The position numbers were made by a program, and so were the translations under genes. A stretch of 64,000 nt of DNA from Coffea arabica (taxonomy: Eukaryota; Streptophyta; Magnoliopsida; Gentianales; Rubiaceae). The notes below the pieces were generated by a model. That model made no database searches. It worked only from the letters and a program-made list of their open reading frames with translations, and had not been told where the DNA came from. Shown piece by piece: positions 23,887 through 37,160 of the stretch (its first letter is position 1; every line of letters begins with the position of its first letter). Where the stretch lies: the NCBI RefSeq assembly GCF_036785885.1, contig NC_092326.1, positions 38,836,287 to 38,900,286 on the forward strand, read 5' to 3'.

Positions 23887-23900
23887 AGAATTTCTATAAG

Positions 23901-25031
23901 ATCGAAATCCAATTCGTCCAAATTTTTTTTAAAAAAAAACAGTAAAAAAACCTAGTAACACGTACGATGGTATATAATTGCATTTATTGCTTGCCGGAAG
24001 ACACGGTGGGGAGGAATGGTGCGAAGTTTCGTTGATGGAGACAAGCGAAGACATTTGACTTGAGTTTAAGGATTCTATGTATGCATAAGATTGGCAACAC
24101 TTAACCCCCTCAACCAGATATTTTTTTCAAGGGGTAACACTACTATATATATATATATATTTTTTTTTTTTTATTATGCTCCGTATTCCCTTTCAAAAGG
24201 TAACATTATTTATGGAACCATTATCTACGGGCTTTAATGTCATCTTATAGAATTTTTGAATTTTTGAAATTTTTTCTATAGAGGCCAAAATTTATATAGC
24301 CTGAGTTTTTTTCTTTTTTTTGGGGTGGGAATTGGTGTATTAAATGCCTGCACAGTTGTGAGCCTGTGTCCGTCACTCCACTGTCATTGACCCCAGCCGA
24401 TTGGTGTATTAAATGAATGCACACTTGTAACATTACCAGTGGATTCAACTTGTAAATCCGACAACGGATTGAAACCTAAGTTTCAACGACCTGCTGGCTT
24501 TGGGCGGTAGGTAAGGCTTTTGGTAGGGTTGGATGACAAGATTCAAAATTTATCTTTGATTAATTATTGTAATATAAATTTTTTTAAAAAATAAATTTAG
24601 ATAAATGCATGGTCTGACGGTGGTTCATTCCACCGTAGATTCAGTTGGACATTTTTCCTTAAATTAGGATAGAATACGATAACGTAAATAAAGTGATGCT
24701 GACCAAAAAAAAAAGAAAAAACTACCTGCGGCAGGCGAGACTATATATATATTCCAGAATTTGGACCAACATGTAGAACCTAACCTTAGTACGCAAGAAC
24801 CTAACCGTTTCCCCCCAAAAACTAAGGAATGATGGGAAGGGGGCACTTGCGCTGCTTTAGGAATCTCTGTATTTTCTCTTTCTGCGTGACGAGATCAGAA
24901 AAGCAATATAATGATGTTGGGACAAGCTGCAAAGCCAATAAATTGATCCGCAATTGCTTCTTTTGTTCCCTTATTTTTTTTTGGATAAATTGCATTTTAT
25001 ATACAGAAGAAAGAAAAGGTTCTATACAACC

Positions 25032-25063
<32 letters not shown>

Positions 25064-25629
25064 CCCGTATCGGGATAAATATCTAATAATGAACATCTAT
25101 TATTTGCATCAATTGATCAAGTTTTAATTCCAAAAAACTCCCCCTCTAAGAACAGTGGTGTACTTGAAAACAAAATCAAGCTCAAAATATTGAGGGATTA
25201 TTTAGTCTTTTCTCCGATAACGTGTACATGTCATGTCATGTGAGTAAATGAAAAAGGAATTGGTCAATAGTTGAATAAAATCGACTGAAACGAGAATTTA
25301 TTTGTGATTTTTTTTAAAATTTGAATATTGACTAATGCGATAAAAATCTAATATTTATTGAAGGGAAAGTCGACGGAGGAGATTTTTAACAAAAAGATCT
25401 TTTCGATCTCTTTCCTTCTTTTACAACCATCGGTCGAATATCATAATTTTTTCCATTACCTTATCGGCTTAGTTGGATATTCCCAAAGTAAATTATCTTG
25501 AGAAACTTATATGCCGATCGTACTTGATAAAATTTAGGGACCACATGTATACGGGCGCAATTGAACGCGATGAAGCCATAGCCTTGGAGGGAGTTTATTG
25601 CCCTTACCTCAATATGTGTATATATGGTG
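23901..25629. other. Intergenic between PHT1 and the apyrase array
   Basis: AT-rich, no gene recognised. It includes a TA run near 24147, a decayed SINE-like 3' end at about 24660-24720 (ending gctgacc followed by A-rich sequence, as in the SINE at 55342) and a ~30-base A run near 25030-25061. Confidence 0.5.
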
Positions 25630-25645
25630 TATAGATAAAAATGAA

Positions 25646-26125
25646 GGGAAGAACTAGACAAGAAGGGAAGGATCATACTGGCCTGACAGCAAATATATTA
25701 TGGCAGATATGGAAAGATAGCAATAAGAAGGAATATGAGAACTCAGTTAGATTATTAAACCTGGTTCTGTGCAAAGTTATGCAGCAGCAGTGGACGAAGG
25801 TACGACTCAACTTTTGCAACAATGAACTATGGAAACAACTAACACAGCAACGACCAACAGATAGCAAGATGGCTACATTGCTGGAGGATATTTTAAATCT
25901 CAAGAGACTGTTTTGTATGTGCTCTTTTGGCTTGGAAAGGGAGGAAAATATGTTAGACAGTAGACAACTGAGTGCAGATGCTTTAAGCATAATTGTGGAT
26001 GAGGAAAGAATTTTCCTCAGTGTTCGCTGAACACTTTTGAACAGTTACTTCGAGCCGTTGCTCGTACATGTATTATGGTTCTGTTGATTATGAAATTTCC
26101 TATCATTTCGACAAAAAAATATATA
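25646..26125 (+). mobile_element. 5'-truncated LINE fragment
   Basis: A 480-bp insert flanked by the 16-bp direct repeat TATAGATAAAAATGAA (25630-25645 and 26126-26141). The open frame through it reads NILWQIWKDSNKKEYEN near the start, typical of the C-terminal region of plant non-LTR retrotransposon ORF2 (W..W..RN..F pattern before the RNase H segment). The end carries an A/TA tail. The target repeat plus 5' truncation is the usual result of target-primed reverse transcription. The frame reaches a stop at 26028-26030 but is only a fragment of the LINE protein. Confidence 0.8.
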
Positions 26126-26561
26126 TATAGATAAAAATGAAAACAGAACGTTGCATAACTCAACAAATTTTAGTCATTGGGATTGGCTCAGTAGTCTAGG
26201 GATGGTTCCCAAATCTTGTTCCGTTTTCAAATTCAAATTCGAATTATAAGTTTGACAATTAATTGAGGACCGAAAAGGTATGACTAAGGGAGGGTGGTTT
26301 AATCCCAAAAAAAAAAATTTTGAAATTCCTGTGTGGAGCAAGATTGCTGGCTTTCTGGTGGAATGTATAGTTTGGAAGAAAATGACACATCCACTCACTC
26401 TTTCTTTTTAACAAAAACAAAAAAAGCAGGAAAAAGCTGTTTTATTTGTTTATTAACCGAATAGATAAATAAGATAATTCCCTATAGTAACATCATGGGC
26501 CGGCCGATATGAGGGACAACAGCTAATTCCTTTACCAGCTAATTCCTTCAAGTTTCAACCC

Positions 26562-29500
26562 TCAGACATGGGCCAAGAACATCAAATCTTTAACACGGTT
26601 CTCATCTTTTGCTTCATATAGTGACGAAACAGCATTAATAGCAGACCCTAATGACCAAGTAGCATCAACAAGGGAATCTTTGTATTCGATGCTTTGAACC
26701 ACTGTAATCTTTTTGAAAGGATTCACACCTGGAACATATATATATATATACACACACAAGTCAGCAATATTCTAACCTATCATGTAAACTGGTTATATTG
26801 AACGTTACTACAAAGACATTTGCGGAAGAATTAAAATCACAGTGAAGCTTACCAAGTCCATTAACAAGCAGTGTGTACATATAAATGAGATCCATACATA
26901 TCACCGGCTTATCTGCTTCATAGATGTTAGGAAAAACGGATTGAATATCTTCATATTTTGTTGCGCAAGCACGATTAGCTACAGACAGGTAATCCGCCGG
27001 ACGAACAGTAGCAGAAGGTGCATTTGGCTCAAAAATACCAACCTGAGACGAAAATGTAGTTTGTTTTCAGAGTTAAAGGTGGGCTTAGATAGTGAACATT
27101 TATTAACTAACATGTCTAAACTCTAATACAGCTACGGTCAAAATCAGGAGCGATTAATATTTTCTACCTCAGAACCAATGTCATAGAAAAATGAGGCGAC
27201 ATACAGATTCTTCTGTCCATCCCCGCCACCGCCATTCCAGACACCGTTGAATGTACAGTTTTTGTGCTGGCAAGGGGCACTGATATTCAGTGCCTTCTTA
27301 ACAAATCCCCAGCATTGCTTGATGTTAGGACCAGTAGGAAGAGCTGATGCTCTATAAACAACATCCTCATATGTATAGTATCCTTCAAGGAAGAGAGATA
27401 CTTAGTTGAAACTTGAATGCCTTGTGTTTTATGTTTTCGGGTTAACAAAGTATCTCCTAAAGTCTAGATCTCTGAATTATATATAGACGTACGGAGAGAC
27501 TGAGAATACATTTCATCAGACGCAAATCATATATCAGTGGATAGAGGAAAAAAATCATAGCATATAACTTGTCAAAAGAATATTCATAGATCCATGTGAT
27601 CAGTACCATCGTAACCGTAGAGAATGCATGGGTTGCTTGAATTTCTTGAAAGCTTCAGAATCTCAGCACGAGCAGCGAGTAAACCATAGTTCAAGTAACT
27701 GTACAGAAAAGCCCAGGACCAGGAGTATTAACATGTCATTTGTAATGCTATATCAACGTGATAAAATACCACTTCCTAGTTTCCACAACAAGGACGACCG
27801 AATTGAGTGAATGCTGACTGAAAAAAATTTCAGTGTCATTCAAGAATATGAAGATAAAGTAGACAAAAAATGAAGACCGTACGCATCACCACTTCACTGG
27901 AAGACGACCATCTCAGTTATTACTTGAACCAAGAGACCATAATCATCAAAAAGAGTAACAAACCTGTAGGCATAAAGGTAATATGTTGTTCCCAGAAAAT
28001 TATTTTCATGAATATATGGTTCTCCATTATTTGATATATTGGAGGCCTGAGCAGCAGTTGTCTCTGACACAGCATATGTCATTTCTACCGATCCACCTCC
28101 GAGATCAACTGAACCAACAGTTTCCGAGTAATTTTTGCCTATTGATCCCAACAGATAATTTATGGCAGCCTGCATATTCAGAAGAGAGTATATCAGTTGA
28201 GTGGTGGCGTTATCACCCCAGACATTGAAGGATAATTTCAGAAACCTCACAATCTCACTCCCCTGTCTTGAGGTTTTCAAAATATCAAGGATCTCTCCTG
28301 GTAGAATATTAGATCCCACTTCTTATATAATCATGGGTAAAATGACTTAAATACCCGCACAACTTATCAGATATTTCACAATTATTTGGACAAATTTACT
28401 TAAATTAGTTATAAATATGGTTAACTGAATTAACAATTGATTTAGAAGTTCAAATAATATCTAAAATATCACGAGAAATAGGGCACCAAATTTGGACACC
28501 CTACTTTGGTTGATGTATGGCATAGAAAACTGCAAGAGCAAGAAGTCACTTTAATTAGAGCAAGAGGAACAAAGGTTTTTAAGCCATATGTGAAGATTCT
28601 TACCTTTATTGCAGAGAATTTTAGAGCTTTTTAAGTCAAATCTTCATATTAGTCTCTAAGAATTTTGTACTGAAAAATTTCTATTCTTTGGCAGCTTATG
28701 TTGATATAGTTGTTGTTTGTGTATAGCAGATTATGCTTGGCTGATTTTCTGTTTCAGAAACCTCCCCTAAAATTTCATTCTTGTTAAATTGCCTGGGTAG
28801 TGTTCATATGAAATTATCTTACTAATGCAAGGCTTGAGGGCATTTGTGGTATCAAGTTGTTTTCTCTCTCGAACTTCCAATTTTTTATTATTTGCCTTTT
28901 TTAATTGGATTGGATTTGATACTAGCTGCTTACTTCTTGGGGAGGTCTCTGATAGTTTAGAAACCTCAAGGAGGGGAGTGAGACCGTGGAAAATCTCAAG
29001 GGAGGTTTCTGAAATTGTCCCTACATTCTATGTGCCTATATTTATTTTCACAAAGAAAATTCAAAATCTTCAATTACAAAGTTTATTACTCAAAAGGTAA
29101 TTAAATTTGTCTCTTCAGATTTCTTGATGAAGACTCGTGAACAAAAGCTGCAAATCAATACAACTACAACAGCAAAGACCTTACCCATGCGTACGCAGCT
29201 TCCTGAGAACCATCAAGAATGGTCACCCACTCTGCCTTGTACTTGAACGAGCTTTCATTTTTTAACAAATCTCTCACCTTCAGCAAAAAATAAAAATAAA
29301 AAATCAGAGTATAAATCTGGATATTTGACAAAGAAACAAAGTTTGAAAAAAGAGTGGGGGATGAGGATGGTAAACACTCCAATCGTCATTTTAAGACGAG
29401 AAACAATATGTCTGCTTGTACACGAAGAGAAGTATGAAACATTTTTTACCGCTTCCAAAATATTTTCTGCTGCGTCACCATTTAGCTGTCTAAGACCTGC

Positions 29501-30269
29501 AGTTGCCTGCCAATTCAGTTTCAACAACAAAGTGTCAGCAGAAGGCCATGTTCTCCATTAGCTGCATACATAGTGCTTGACAGAATCACTAACCCCAACT
29601 AAAACAGGAGTATTAGCCCGAAGCTCTTCTGGAACAATTGCTTCAGCATTCTCAAGCAGGGTCTTTAGAGATTGTGCAGCAGCTGTAGGGTCATCTGCAT
29701 AAGAACTCAGCCCTGGTGTTGTCTGCATCACCAAATCAATGATGCCAAAACAGAGGAAATTAAAATCTACGAAAAAGAATGACATGGCTTTTTCCTCTGT
29801 ACTGCACAATACAAGGAAATATAGAAATTAACTCAAAGAGTAGAAAGTGGAATAAACGGTGAAAGTAATTCGACCAGTGAGCATTCCCAGTTTTTGACGT
29901 GAAGCTGATGGCTGATGTTGCAAACAAACTAGCAAGTAATATGTTGTATTAGCTGGACAAAGGAATTCATGAATTATTAATTATCACCTTCTCAAAATAC
30001 TCAAAGTCGTCACCAATCTTTAGGAGATTCATGTCTGAATCAAATCGATAGACATGAACTCTGCTACCAGTACTTCCAGCATCAAAGATGACAACATACT
30101 GCTCAGAGCCCTCGCCAAGAACAAGGTTTAGGAACCCATTCAAAGAAAATTTGCGGTTGAGAGCTTGAGATTGTTTTTTCCCTTCCGCAGGGCGAACCAG
30201 GACGAAGAAGAGAATGTAGCAAATGAAAAAGAGAGGAATGAACGCTCGCTGTTGCCGCTTATTTCCCAT
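26562..30269 (-). CDS. Apyrase A (GDA1/CD39 nucleoside triphosphate diphosphohydrolase)
   Basis: Nine exons: 30269-29988, 29722-29594, 29506-29450, 29277-29185, 28169-27964, 27698-27607, 27382-27168, 27042-26853, 26728-26562; 476 residues. Apyrases hydrolyse NTP and NDP to NMP plus phosphate. Conserved regions seen: ACR1 [11 protein letters not shown] (about residues 63-73), ACR2 [13 protein letters not shown]3 GSQEAAYAW with the catalytic Glu, ACR4 [12 protein letters not shown], and the C-terminal [13 protein letters not shown] hydrophobic stretch at residues 9-27 is a signal peptide or anchor, as in potato apyrase, so the enzyme probably acts in the apoplast or secretory pathway. ACR4 has Glu where Gln is normal. 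Every junction is GT/AG and the frame closes without gaps. Intron 4 holds a ~0.8-kb TIR element. First of three tandem genes; confident in family, not in substrate preference. Confidence 0.93.
28229..29022. mobile_element. TIR element (AATTTCAGAAACC family) in apyrase A intron 4
   Basis: The left end aaggataatttcagaaacc is inverted at the right end ggtttctgaaattgtccct. Related elements are at 34217-35043 and 46397-47235, all about 0.8 kb. No transposase frame. It lies wholly within intron 4, so it does not disturb the protein. Target duplication is not clear here. Confidence 0.65.
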
Positions 30270-30581
30270 TTATCAATCTTCTGCTTGGTTGATCCTCTAC
30301 AAATCTTGAGGCTTCAGACAACAAATCCTCCCCGAGCTGAAAATCAAGAAATTGACATGAAAAATGGAAATTTCACCGTCATAACAACGCAGCAGTGTCA
30401 CATGTATCACGTATGCATTGGTAGAGTAATGGGCACAAAATTAACAATAATATATGCAATAGAGTCACAGAAACAAAGAAAAGAGCTCAAATAAAATGCT
30501 GACAAAAACTGATAAGGAGTGTGAAGTAGAATGACACCTACCCTACCGACTGTCTGAGATGCCCAACAATCATAAGGTTGC

Positions 30582-30591
30582 CCTTTTTATA
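30582..30591 (-). promoter_or_regulatory. Possible TATA box of apyrase A
   Basis: On the minus strand TATAAAAAGG lies about 313 bp upstream of the start codon at 30269. The distance would imply a long leader or a leader intron. Consensus match only. Confidence 0.4.
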
Positions 30592-30945
30592 GTAGTGGTA
30601 CTACAATTTCTCTGTAAAGACAGCGACACATGAAATGAAGCTCGTGCTCAATTGTAATGTATGTTTCTTGTTAAAAATTCAGTTGCGGGGGTACCATTAA
30701 TCCTGTCGGCAGGTAAGGTGGTCCTGTCTATCCTCTTTGTAGTTTGTATCTTCATTTTAGAAGGGTTAGTTTAAATGCAATAAGGCCCTTTAACTTTTCA
30801 CCCCTAATGTGTTTTTTTTGTTGCAATTTTCCCCTTTGAAAATATTCTTTTTTAAGTAAGAGAAGAGTAAGATGCGAGATTGAGAAAGAAAGATTTAAGT
30901 TCAAAACTTTTAATTCTCAAAATCTCAACTTTAACCACTAAATTA

Positions 30946-31095
30946 AGAGTGTGTTTGGATTGCATTTTTCATGGATTTTTCGTTGGAAAATTACTATAGC
31001 GATTTGATGTATGTGAAGTAAAAAAGTGATAGAGAAATGTGTTTACCAAAAATAAGACCATTTTTCGATGAAAAATGGCTATCCAAACAAGCTCT
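30946..31095. mobile_element. MITE-like element, GTTTGGATTGC subfamily
   Basis: Inverted ends agagtgtgtttggattgc and the complement of ggctatccaaacaagctct enclose a 150-bp non-coding unit. A close relative is at 56663-56806. Confidence 0.65.
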
Positions 31096-31659
31096 AAAGT
31101 TCCCTTGGCCTACTTTTCCTCTTTCGACTACCATCCATAAGCACTAATGGTTTAGAAAACGGACATGAAGGACCTCAAATTAACAATTATAGAATAATTA
31201 CATGTCAAGGAGTTCTAATATTTTTGTTTTGTAAAAATGCCATGCCCTTTAAAATAAAATCGAATCACTCCAAAAAACTTGCATGCCTTCAAGTTTACCA
31301 TAAACGTAAAAATAAAACCATTTTGTGCACAAAAAACCTAATAAAATCACTATAAAAAAAATACCATGTAATTGTAGAAATAAAGAAATCCCCTTGGGAT
31401 TTTTAAATTTCAACAACATGCATATGACAGGTTTTCTCGCATTTGCATTTCACCTCCTCGTATTGATGTTCTTCATTAGAGGAGGAATAGTTTGAATAGT
31501 TGCAGAGTTTTGAATTCATTAAATTTTGTGAAATACCTTTTGATAAAAATGGAATGTTTTGCGAATTTGGTTCTTCATTTTTCCAAAGAAAAAGGAAAAT
31601 TGTTGTTAAATATGGCTGATAGGAGAAAAATGGAGCAAAATTAGAACTCTGTATACGTT

Positions 31660-31898
31660 AGTAAACTCAATGTTTGCACCTATAATTTCACGGAGAAAAT
31701 TTAAAATATTTAGCTTTACTTGAAAGGTAAGTGTCTCATCACACGATCAAAAGCTGCAAATGAATACAATCAGCACGACAAAACCATCACCCATGAGGGC
31801 CATCAGCAATCAGCTTCCGGACGACCTTCAAAGACAAGAACAGTCACCCACTGTGCCTTCGACTTTAGTGAGCGTTTTTCTAAACGAATCTCTCGGAC
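31660..31898 (-). pseudogene. Relic of an apyrase exon 4 and flanking intron
   Basis: On the minus strand, 31898-31790 is recognisably related to exon 4 of the apyrases (compare 29277-29185 and 41691-41599): it keeps the equivalents of gtcacccac and cagcttcc but has several indels and no usable frame. Similarity continues into the neighbouring intron at about 31660-31787, for example aaaagctgcaaatgaatac against the same place in gene A. No other exon of this copy is visible. It is probably the remains of a fourth tandem apyrase. Its orientation matches the array. Confidence 0.7.
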
Positions 31899-31924
31899 AT
31901 TTGACAAGAAGCAAACTTTACAAC

Positions 31925-32098
31925 AGGATATTATTTGAAATATTATTTGAAATAATTACTGTAACATTTTTTGTGATGTGATGTATGTGAGATAAAAAGG
32001 TGATTGGAAATATAAAAAAGTGGATTAGAAAATATGTTTATGATGCAAGCGAAATATTATTTGGAATAAGTTTTGTATCCAAACACTCCCAGTATTTC
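31925..32098. mobile_element. MITE-like element, GTTTGGATA family
   Basis: Reverse-complement relative of the element at 35214-35392; it ends tgtatccaaacactccc. The left end appears shortened. It abuts the apyrase exon relic. Confidence 0.6.
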
Positions 32099-34213
32099 CG
32101 CCCCTTCACCAACCCCCACCCCAAAAAAAAAAAAAAGGCCTGCAAAATTTTAAATTCAATCTACTCGTGTCCAATTGCAATCTACTTTTCTAATTAAATA
32201 CACATTTGTAAGTCGCTAAGGTAATAATACACTTATTACTAAATTAAATGGTATGACAAGAGGTTAAATCGAAACACCTCAATTTTAAATTTACATTTCT
32301 GATGCATTGATGATTCGAAAATTTAGCTTCAAGAATTCTACAATCTGTGCATTTAAGATGAGAGGCCGTAAATTAAGCCTAGGGTTGCTAGAGATTCAAG
32401 CTACTCACGAGATACTTGTGAACAGTTCGTTCAACAGTTCGACTCAAAGTCGATCAAGATCAAGCTCAGGTCAAACTCAAGCAGCTTCTATATGAATTCA
32501 TGTCAATCATAAGCCTTAGAGAATGAGGCTCAAGTGCTTGACAAGATTGTTCGAGTAATAAGGTTATTTTTAATTAAAAATAATATATATGTGAAATTAC
32601 ACTTATAGGTATGAAACTTGTGAAATTTACTACTAAAGAATCCACTTCGTGTTCAAGTAGCTCAAACTCAATATGACTCACAAGGATCCTCAAACTCATT
32701 CAAGCTGAAGTCGAGCTCATGTACTACTTATTCTAGTCGAGCTTGAGCTCAAAAATCTTTCTTCAATCAAGCTCGAGCTCAAGTTTGATCAACACTATCA
32801 ATTATCGAGTTTTAACTCGAACAGAGTACTACTTGAGCTTGATTTGGATCGAAATCACCCCTAATTTAGTCTATAGCAATGGGTGGGGATGTAGTGGTCC
32901 AGAAGTAGCTAGCCTCAAGGTGAATAAAATGCTTTGACAAAAGTTGGAGTAGCATGAATAATGCCAAGAAAGTCTTAGTCTAATAGCTAAAATTAAGGCC
33001 TCCGGACGTAGAGGAAGGGTTTCATCAGGCGATAATCAGTAAATCAGTAAAAAAACAAGTTTAGTTTTCTTCTTGACAAGGTCAACATCCAATTACCATC
33101 CAAATATTTATTTGGATATTAGTAATGGATTTTGGTTGGATAGTTGACATTTCAGTAAAATATCCAAAGCTTTAAATTAGTTTTCTAATGCAGATTAGTT
33201 GAGTATATTTAATATGTAACTAACAATATAGAAGTTATTAATATGTTAATTAATACACTTTTAAAGTCTCATATTTGTTTATAAGCATAAATTATTACTT
33301 ATAGCAATATTAACTAATACATTAATATGTAATATGCGATATTACTAGGCATGAAATATATATATATAAAATATTTAATTAACAGTAGGAGATTCTAGAT
33401 TCAAAACCTCCCACTTATAAAAATAAAAAATTGAAATATAAAATTTGATAATTTGGTCGATAATTGAGAATTCGAGAATCTAATTTTAATATCCATTTCT
33501 AAACTGTTTTACACTGTTTTAAAATATTTTAGAATTAGATATCAATTGATTTTTTCAAATTCCATTTTACTTAATCCAATTTCTAATCTAAATTTGATCT
33601 GCCAATCATTCAATTTTTTTCGAAGTGTGAACACCTCTATGTAGAGGTTTTAAGTTCAAATCCTTTTTCTCTATTCTTACTTCTTAGATCTCACTTTTTC
33701 CCTGCTAAAAAAAAAATAGAAAAATGAAAAAGAAAGGTGTGTGTCACGAATGACGAACTGGATATGGCGATTGATGGACGCGGGGCTGGAGCGGTTGTCA
33801 GAACAACCACTCCGGAAGGTGTAACACCATTTATACATGGTGTAACATCATCTGTACAAGGTGTAACAATTAAACAACAGCGAGTAAAATAAAATAACAT
33901 TTTTGTGGGTCCCACACGACGTGAAAATCGAGTTACAAGACGTGATCTGAGCCACACAAATTTTTGAGACTTCATCCAAGCCGTGAACTGCCTGGGACGG
34001 TTGTCTCTGTCCGGCGATTGATACGAGCCAATTAAATATTCATTAGTTGTCCTTGTAGATAATGGTCTCGTTATACCGCTTTTTGACCTCCACCAACCCC
34101 ATGCATCCATGATTCGCTCGATCAATTATTTGGCACGGGACAAAAGAATCGATGCTAAAAGATCTAGGGGATCCCCACCAACCACATGCATCTATGATTC
34201 CCTTTAAAGTTTT
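32099..34213. other. Intergenic, no gene seen; CAAGCTCGAGCTC-rich stretch
   Basis: Between about 32390 and 32830 the palindromic word aagctcgagctcaa and variants recur several times, a signature of a decayed plant repeat. A GC-richer stretch at 33720-34100 has three ggtgtaaca repeats. An open frame at 34125-33691 resembles no known protein and is probably chance. Confidence 0.45.
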
Positions 34214-34216
34214 AAG

Positions 34217-35043
34217 GGATAATTTCAGAAACCTTCCCTAAGGTTTCTTACAATTTCACTGATCTCTCCCGATGTTTGGAAAATTATACCCACTCCCCTT
34301 AATTTGATAGTTTTAATAACAAAATTTAAAAATAATATTGACTTAGTCAAATTTTTAAATGAATATCCAAAAATACTCTTGTGTAATGAGTTTTAATTTA
34401 TTTTTCTATACAATTATAAGATTATCTAGTACAATTATAAGAAAAAGTACCAAATATTTGACGTTCATATATACTATTTGATAAACAACTATAATAATAA
34501 TTTTATCACTATAATAGAATAATTTTGATGGTATTCTATTATGAATTTAACATTATAAGATAGAAAAGAAAATGTTGAAATAATTTATTCAGAGTTGATG
34601 AATTTTTCGAGTAATGGGATTATCATAATTTAGTAATAGTTTTGAGCCATTTTCTTTTGATTTATTATTAATTTTAATTAAAAAATAGAAAACAAAAATC
34701 AGTAAAAACATTGGATTGCATATAAAGTTAATTCATAAAAAAAATCATTAGTTTGACATTTGGTTATAATAGAAACTTAAGATAATAGTGATAGTTTTAC
34801 AGTTTTATTGGCAAAAAATTTAAAAAAAAAAGAAGAGGAAGAGGAAGAAGTAGGAAAAAAGAATAAAAGATAATTTTAAAAGTCATTCTAAGTATAAACA
34901 TACCAAACAAGAGAATTTCATTAAAATATTTAAGGATAGTATTATTATTTTAAATGACAAAGGAGATATGTATAATTTTTAAAACTTCAAAAGACCTAAT
35001 AAAATTATTGAAAACCCCAAGGGAGGTTTTTGAAATTATCCCT
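34217..35043. mobile_element. TIR element (AATTTCAGAAACC family), 827 bp
   Basis: Inverted ends start GGGATAATTTCAGAAACCTT on the left and GGGATAATTTCAAAAACCTC on the right (read inward). The trinucleotide TAA flanks both ends (34214-34216 and 35044-35046), which would fit a PIF/Harbinger-type target duplication, though three bases are weak evidence. The interior is AT-rich and non-coding. Confidence 0.75.
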
Positions 35044-35213
35044 AACTGTTAAATGCCAAAGTTGACAGAACTTTTCAGTCGTTGAATGGTAGAAAATGGA
35101 GAGGAAATGACAGACTGTCATGGGCCACACGAGCTTTCCGTGCAATAATGTTGTTCGCTAATCATGCACGCGAGTGATGCAATGGCAGTCGTTTTATCAG
35201 CGATATTGTGAAC

Positions 35214-35392
35214 GAGAGTGTTTGGATACACACATTATTCCAAATAATATTTTGCTTGCATCATAAACATATTTTTCAATTCACCTTTTTATATTCCCAA
35301 TCAACTTTTTATCTCACATACATCACATCACAAAAAGTGCTACAGTAATTATTCCAAATAATATTTCAAATAATACCCTATCCAAACAAACC
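35214..35392. mobile_element. MITE-like element, GTTTGGATA family
   Basis: It begins gagtgtttggata and ends tatccaaacaaacc, with the shared internal block attattccaaataat at both sides forming a hairpin. Best-preserved member of the family with copies at 23348 and 31925. Confidence 0.7.
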
Positions 35393-36904
35393 TTTTCGTA
35401 AAAAATGCCCTTTCAAATTGGACTAACTTCACTTTGCATTCCCAAGCTTATACCACTTTTCCACTCATATTCTTAAATCTTTAATTTTGAATACTTTGCA
35501 CTCTAATTCTCAAATTTGTAGAATTTACATTCAATCAATTACAATGTTAGCAAAATTAACAATATAGAGGATCCTACAAGTCTTTTAAAAAAAATATGAA
35601 ATACAATAAAATTCACGCTTTTATCCTTCTTAGCTTCAATATGTCATTAAAAGTTGTATACTTTAAGTAAAATCATTCAAAATATATTTAAATAAATTTT
35701 TTCGTCTCTCACATTCGATTAAATTGCCGATTTTACATCCTTTACAAAATCAAATCCATCAATTTTGGTCCTAACCTAAATTCTTTAGCACTGTTTAGCC
35801 TAAATATACCATGTGACCCATATTTGGTCATTATTTTAAGTACAAAAAGATCAAACCTCACTTTTTTATGGATAAAAAATGAATGTCGATTGGGTGATTT
35901 ATTTATCTACATATGAGATCTGATCTTTATATCCCTAAAAAAATGCTACGTGTAGGTCACATGATGGGTTCAAGTTAAAATGTAACCAGAAACTTAGGTT
36001 GAGACTATGTGTTGGCCGATTTGTTTTTGTAAGGAACCTAAAGTTACCATTTTAAAAGTGTGAGACAAAAAATTTCACTTAAAAAAAATGTGAAGGATGT
36101 TTTGAACGCTTCTTCCTCTGCTTTACACATATCTCATTGTCAGATCTCTAATTCATAGCTACATGTAATTGTAATAGTATTTGTTACCTAACCATAGTTA
36201 ATCTTGAAAGAAAAAAACTCATGAAGAATATCTTGGATATAGGTCCTGCGACGGGTTTTTATCCCATTAGTAAGCCAATAGTAGGATAGAGCATGATGCA
36301 TTCCCCTCCTCTTATTCCTAGTTATAAATAGAAGTTATTGATTACTGGTAAATAGTAGAATAAAAATCATTTGGATTTTAGTCACAAAAGTGGACCTAAT
36401 CGCATCAAATTTCACAATGGAAAGAAAAAATTCCAAATGAAACCCGAAAGGCAACCCGCATCCAGGACCAAAAAAACTGATAAACGAGACCCAATAATCT
36501 ACATTAAGTTAACTTCATATTGTTTGACAAATAAAAAGGATCAGTTTATTGGTTTTAAACGGATATGCACTAATTGCGTGAACTTGATATAGAAGAAGAT
36601 GAAAAAGGAACACTGCATAAGTCATCGATTTTGCAATTGCAGTCCGAGGCAAGGTTTCCTCTCTCGAGTAGAAATGTAATATATGGGAAGAAATGACCAT
36701 TTCCCAGTTTTTCTTTGTACGGAAAAAAAAGAAAAAAAGAAATTCCCTTTTTTCTGAACAACAAATTTTTCATATATAATACTACTGTAATGTACAAATA
36801 AAAATAATTTTAAAAACATCATATCCATACAATATATTAAAAACAACTCCAAATATATAAAAAAAATTTTAAAAATAAAATTCACGCCATCTTCTTTTTC
36901 CATC
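35393..36904. other. Intergenic, no gene seen
   Basis: AT-rich spacer. Short open frames show no domain or compositional support for coding. Confidence 0.5.
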
Positions 36905-37160
36905 TATCACCACCCACACCCACCCACTACGGCCACCATTTTCCCCTTCCTCCTCTTTTTTCCTCCATCCCTTTTCCCCTCTTTTCTCTCCCTCTCTTTC
37001 CTCCTCCTCTCCTTTCCTTTCCTTTCCTTTCCTTGCCTACCACACCCCGCCCTTCCCCTCTCCTCCCCAGTCCAAGTAATCTCATCGAGGCCCGATTGGA
37101 GAGGACGGAAGGAAGGGAAGGGGAGGAGGAGGAGGAGGAGGAGGAGGGGGTGGTGGTGAT
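36905..37160. repeat. Polypyrimidine/polypurine low-complexity region
   Basis: A CT-rich stretch (about 36905-37075) is followed by a GA-rich stretch with (GGA)n (about 37095-37150). The long open frames here (a Pro/Ser/Lys/Arg-only peptide) are a by-product of the composition. Confidence 0.8.

Noticed and set aside
24660-24720. A further SINE copy
   Set aside because: Only the 3' tail resembles the SINE at 55342; no target duplication or box A/B could be found, so it is mentioned only in the spacer entry.
33691-34125. 144-codon minus-strand open frame
   Set aside because: No recognisable motif, region looks like a decayed repeat with ggtgtaaca repeats, and no promoter or splice context supports it.
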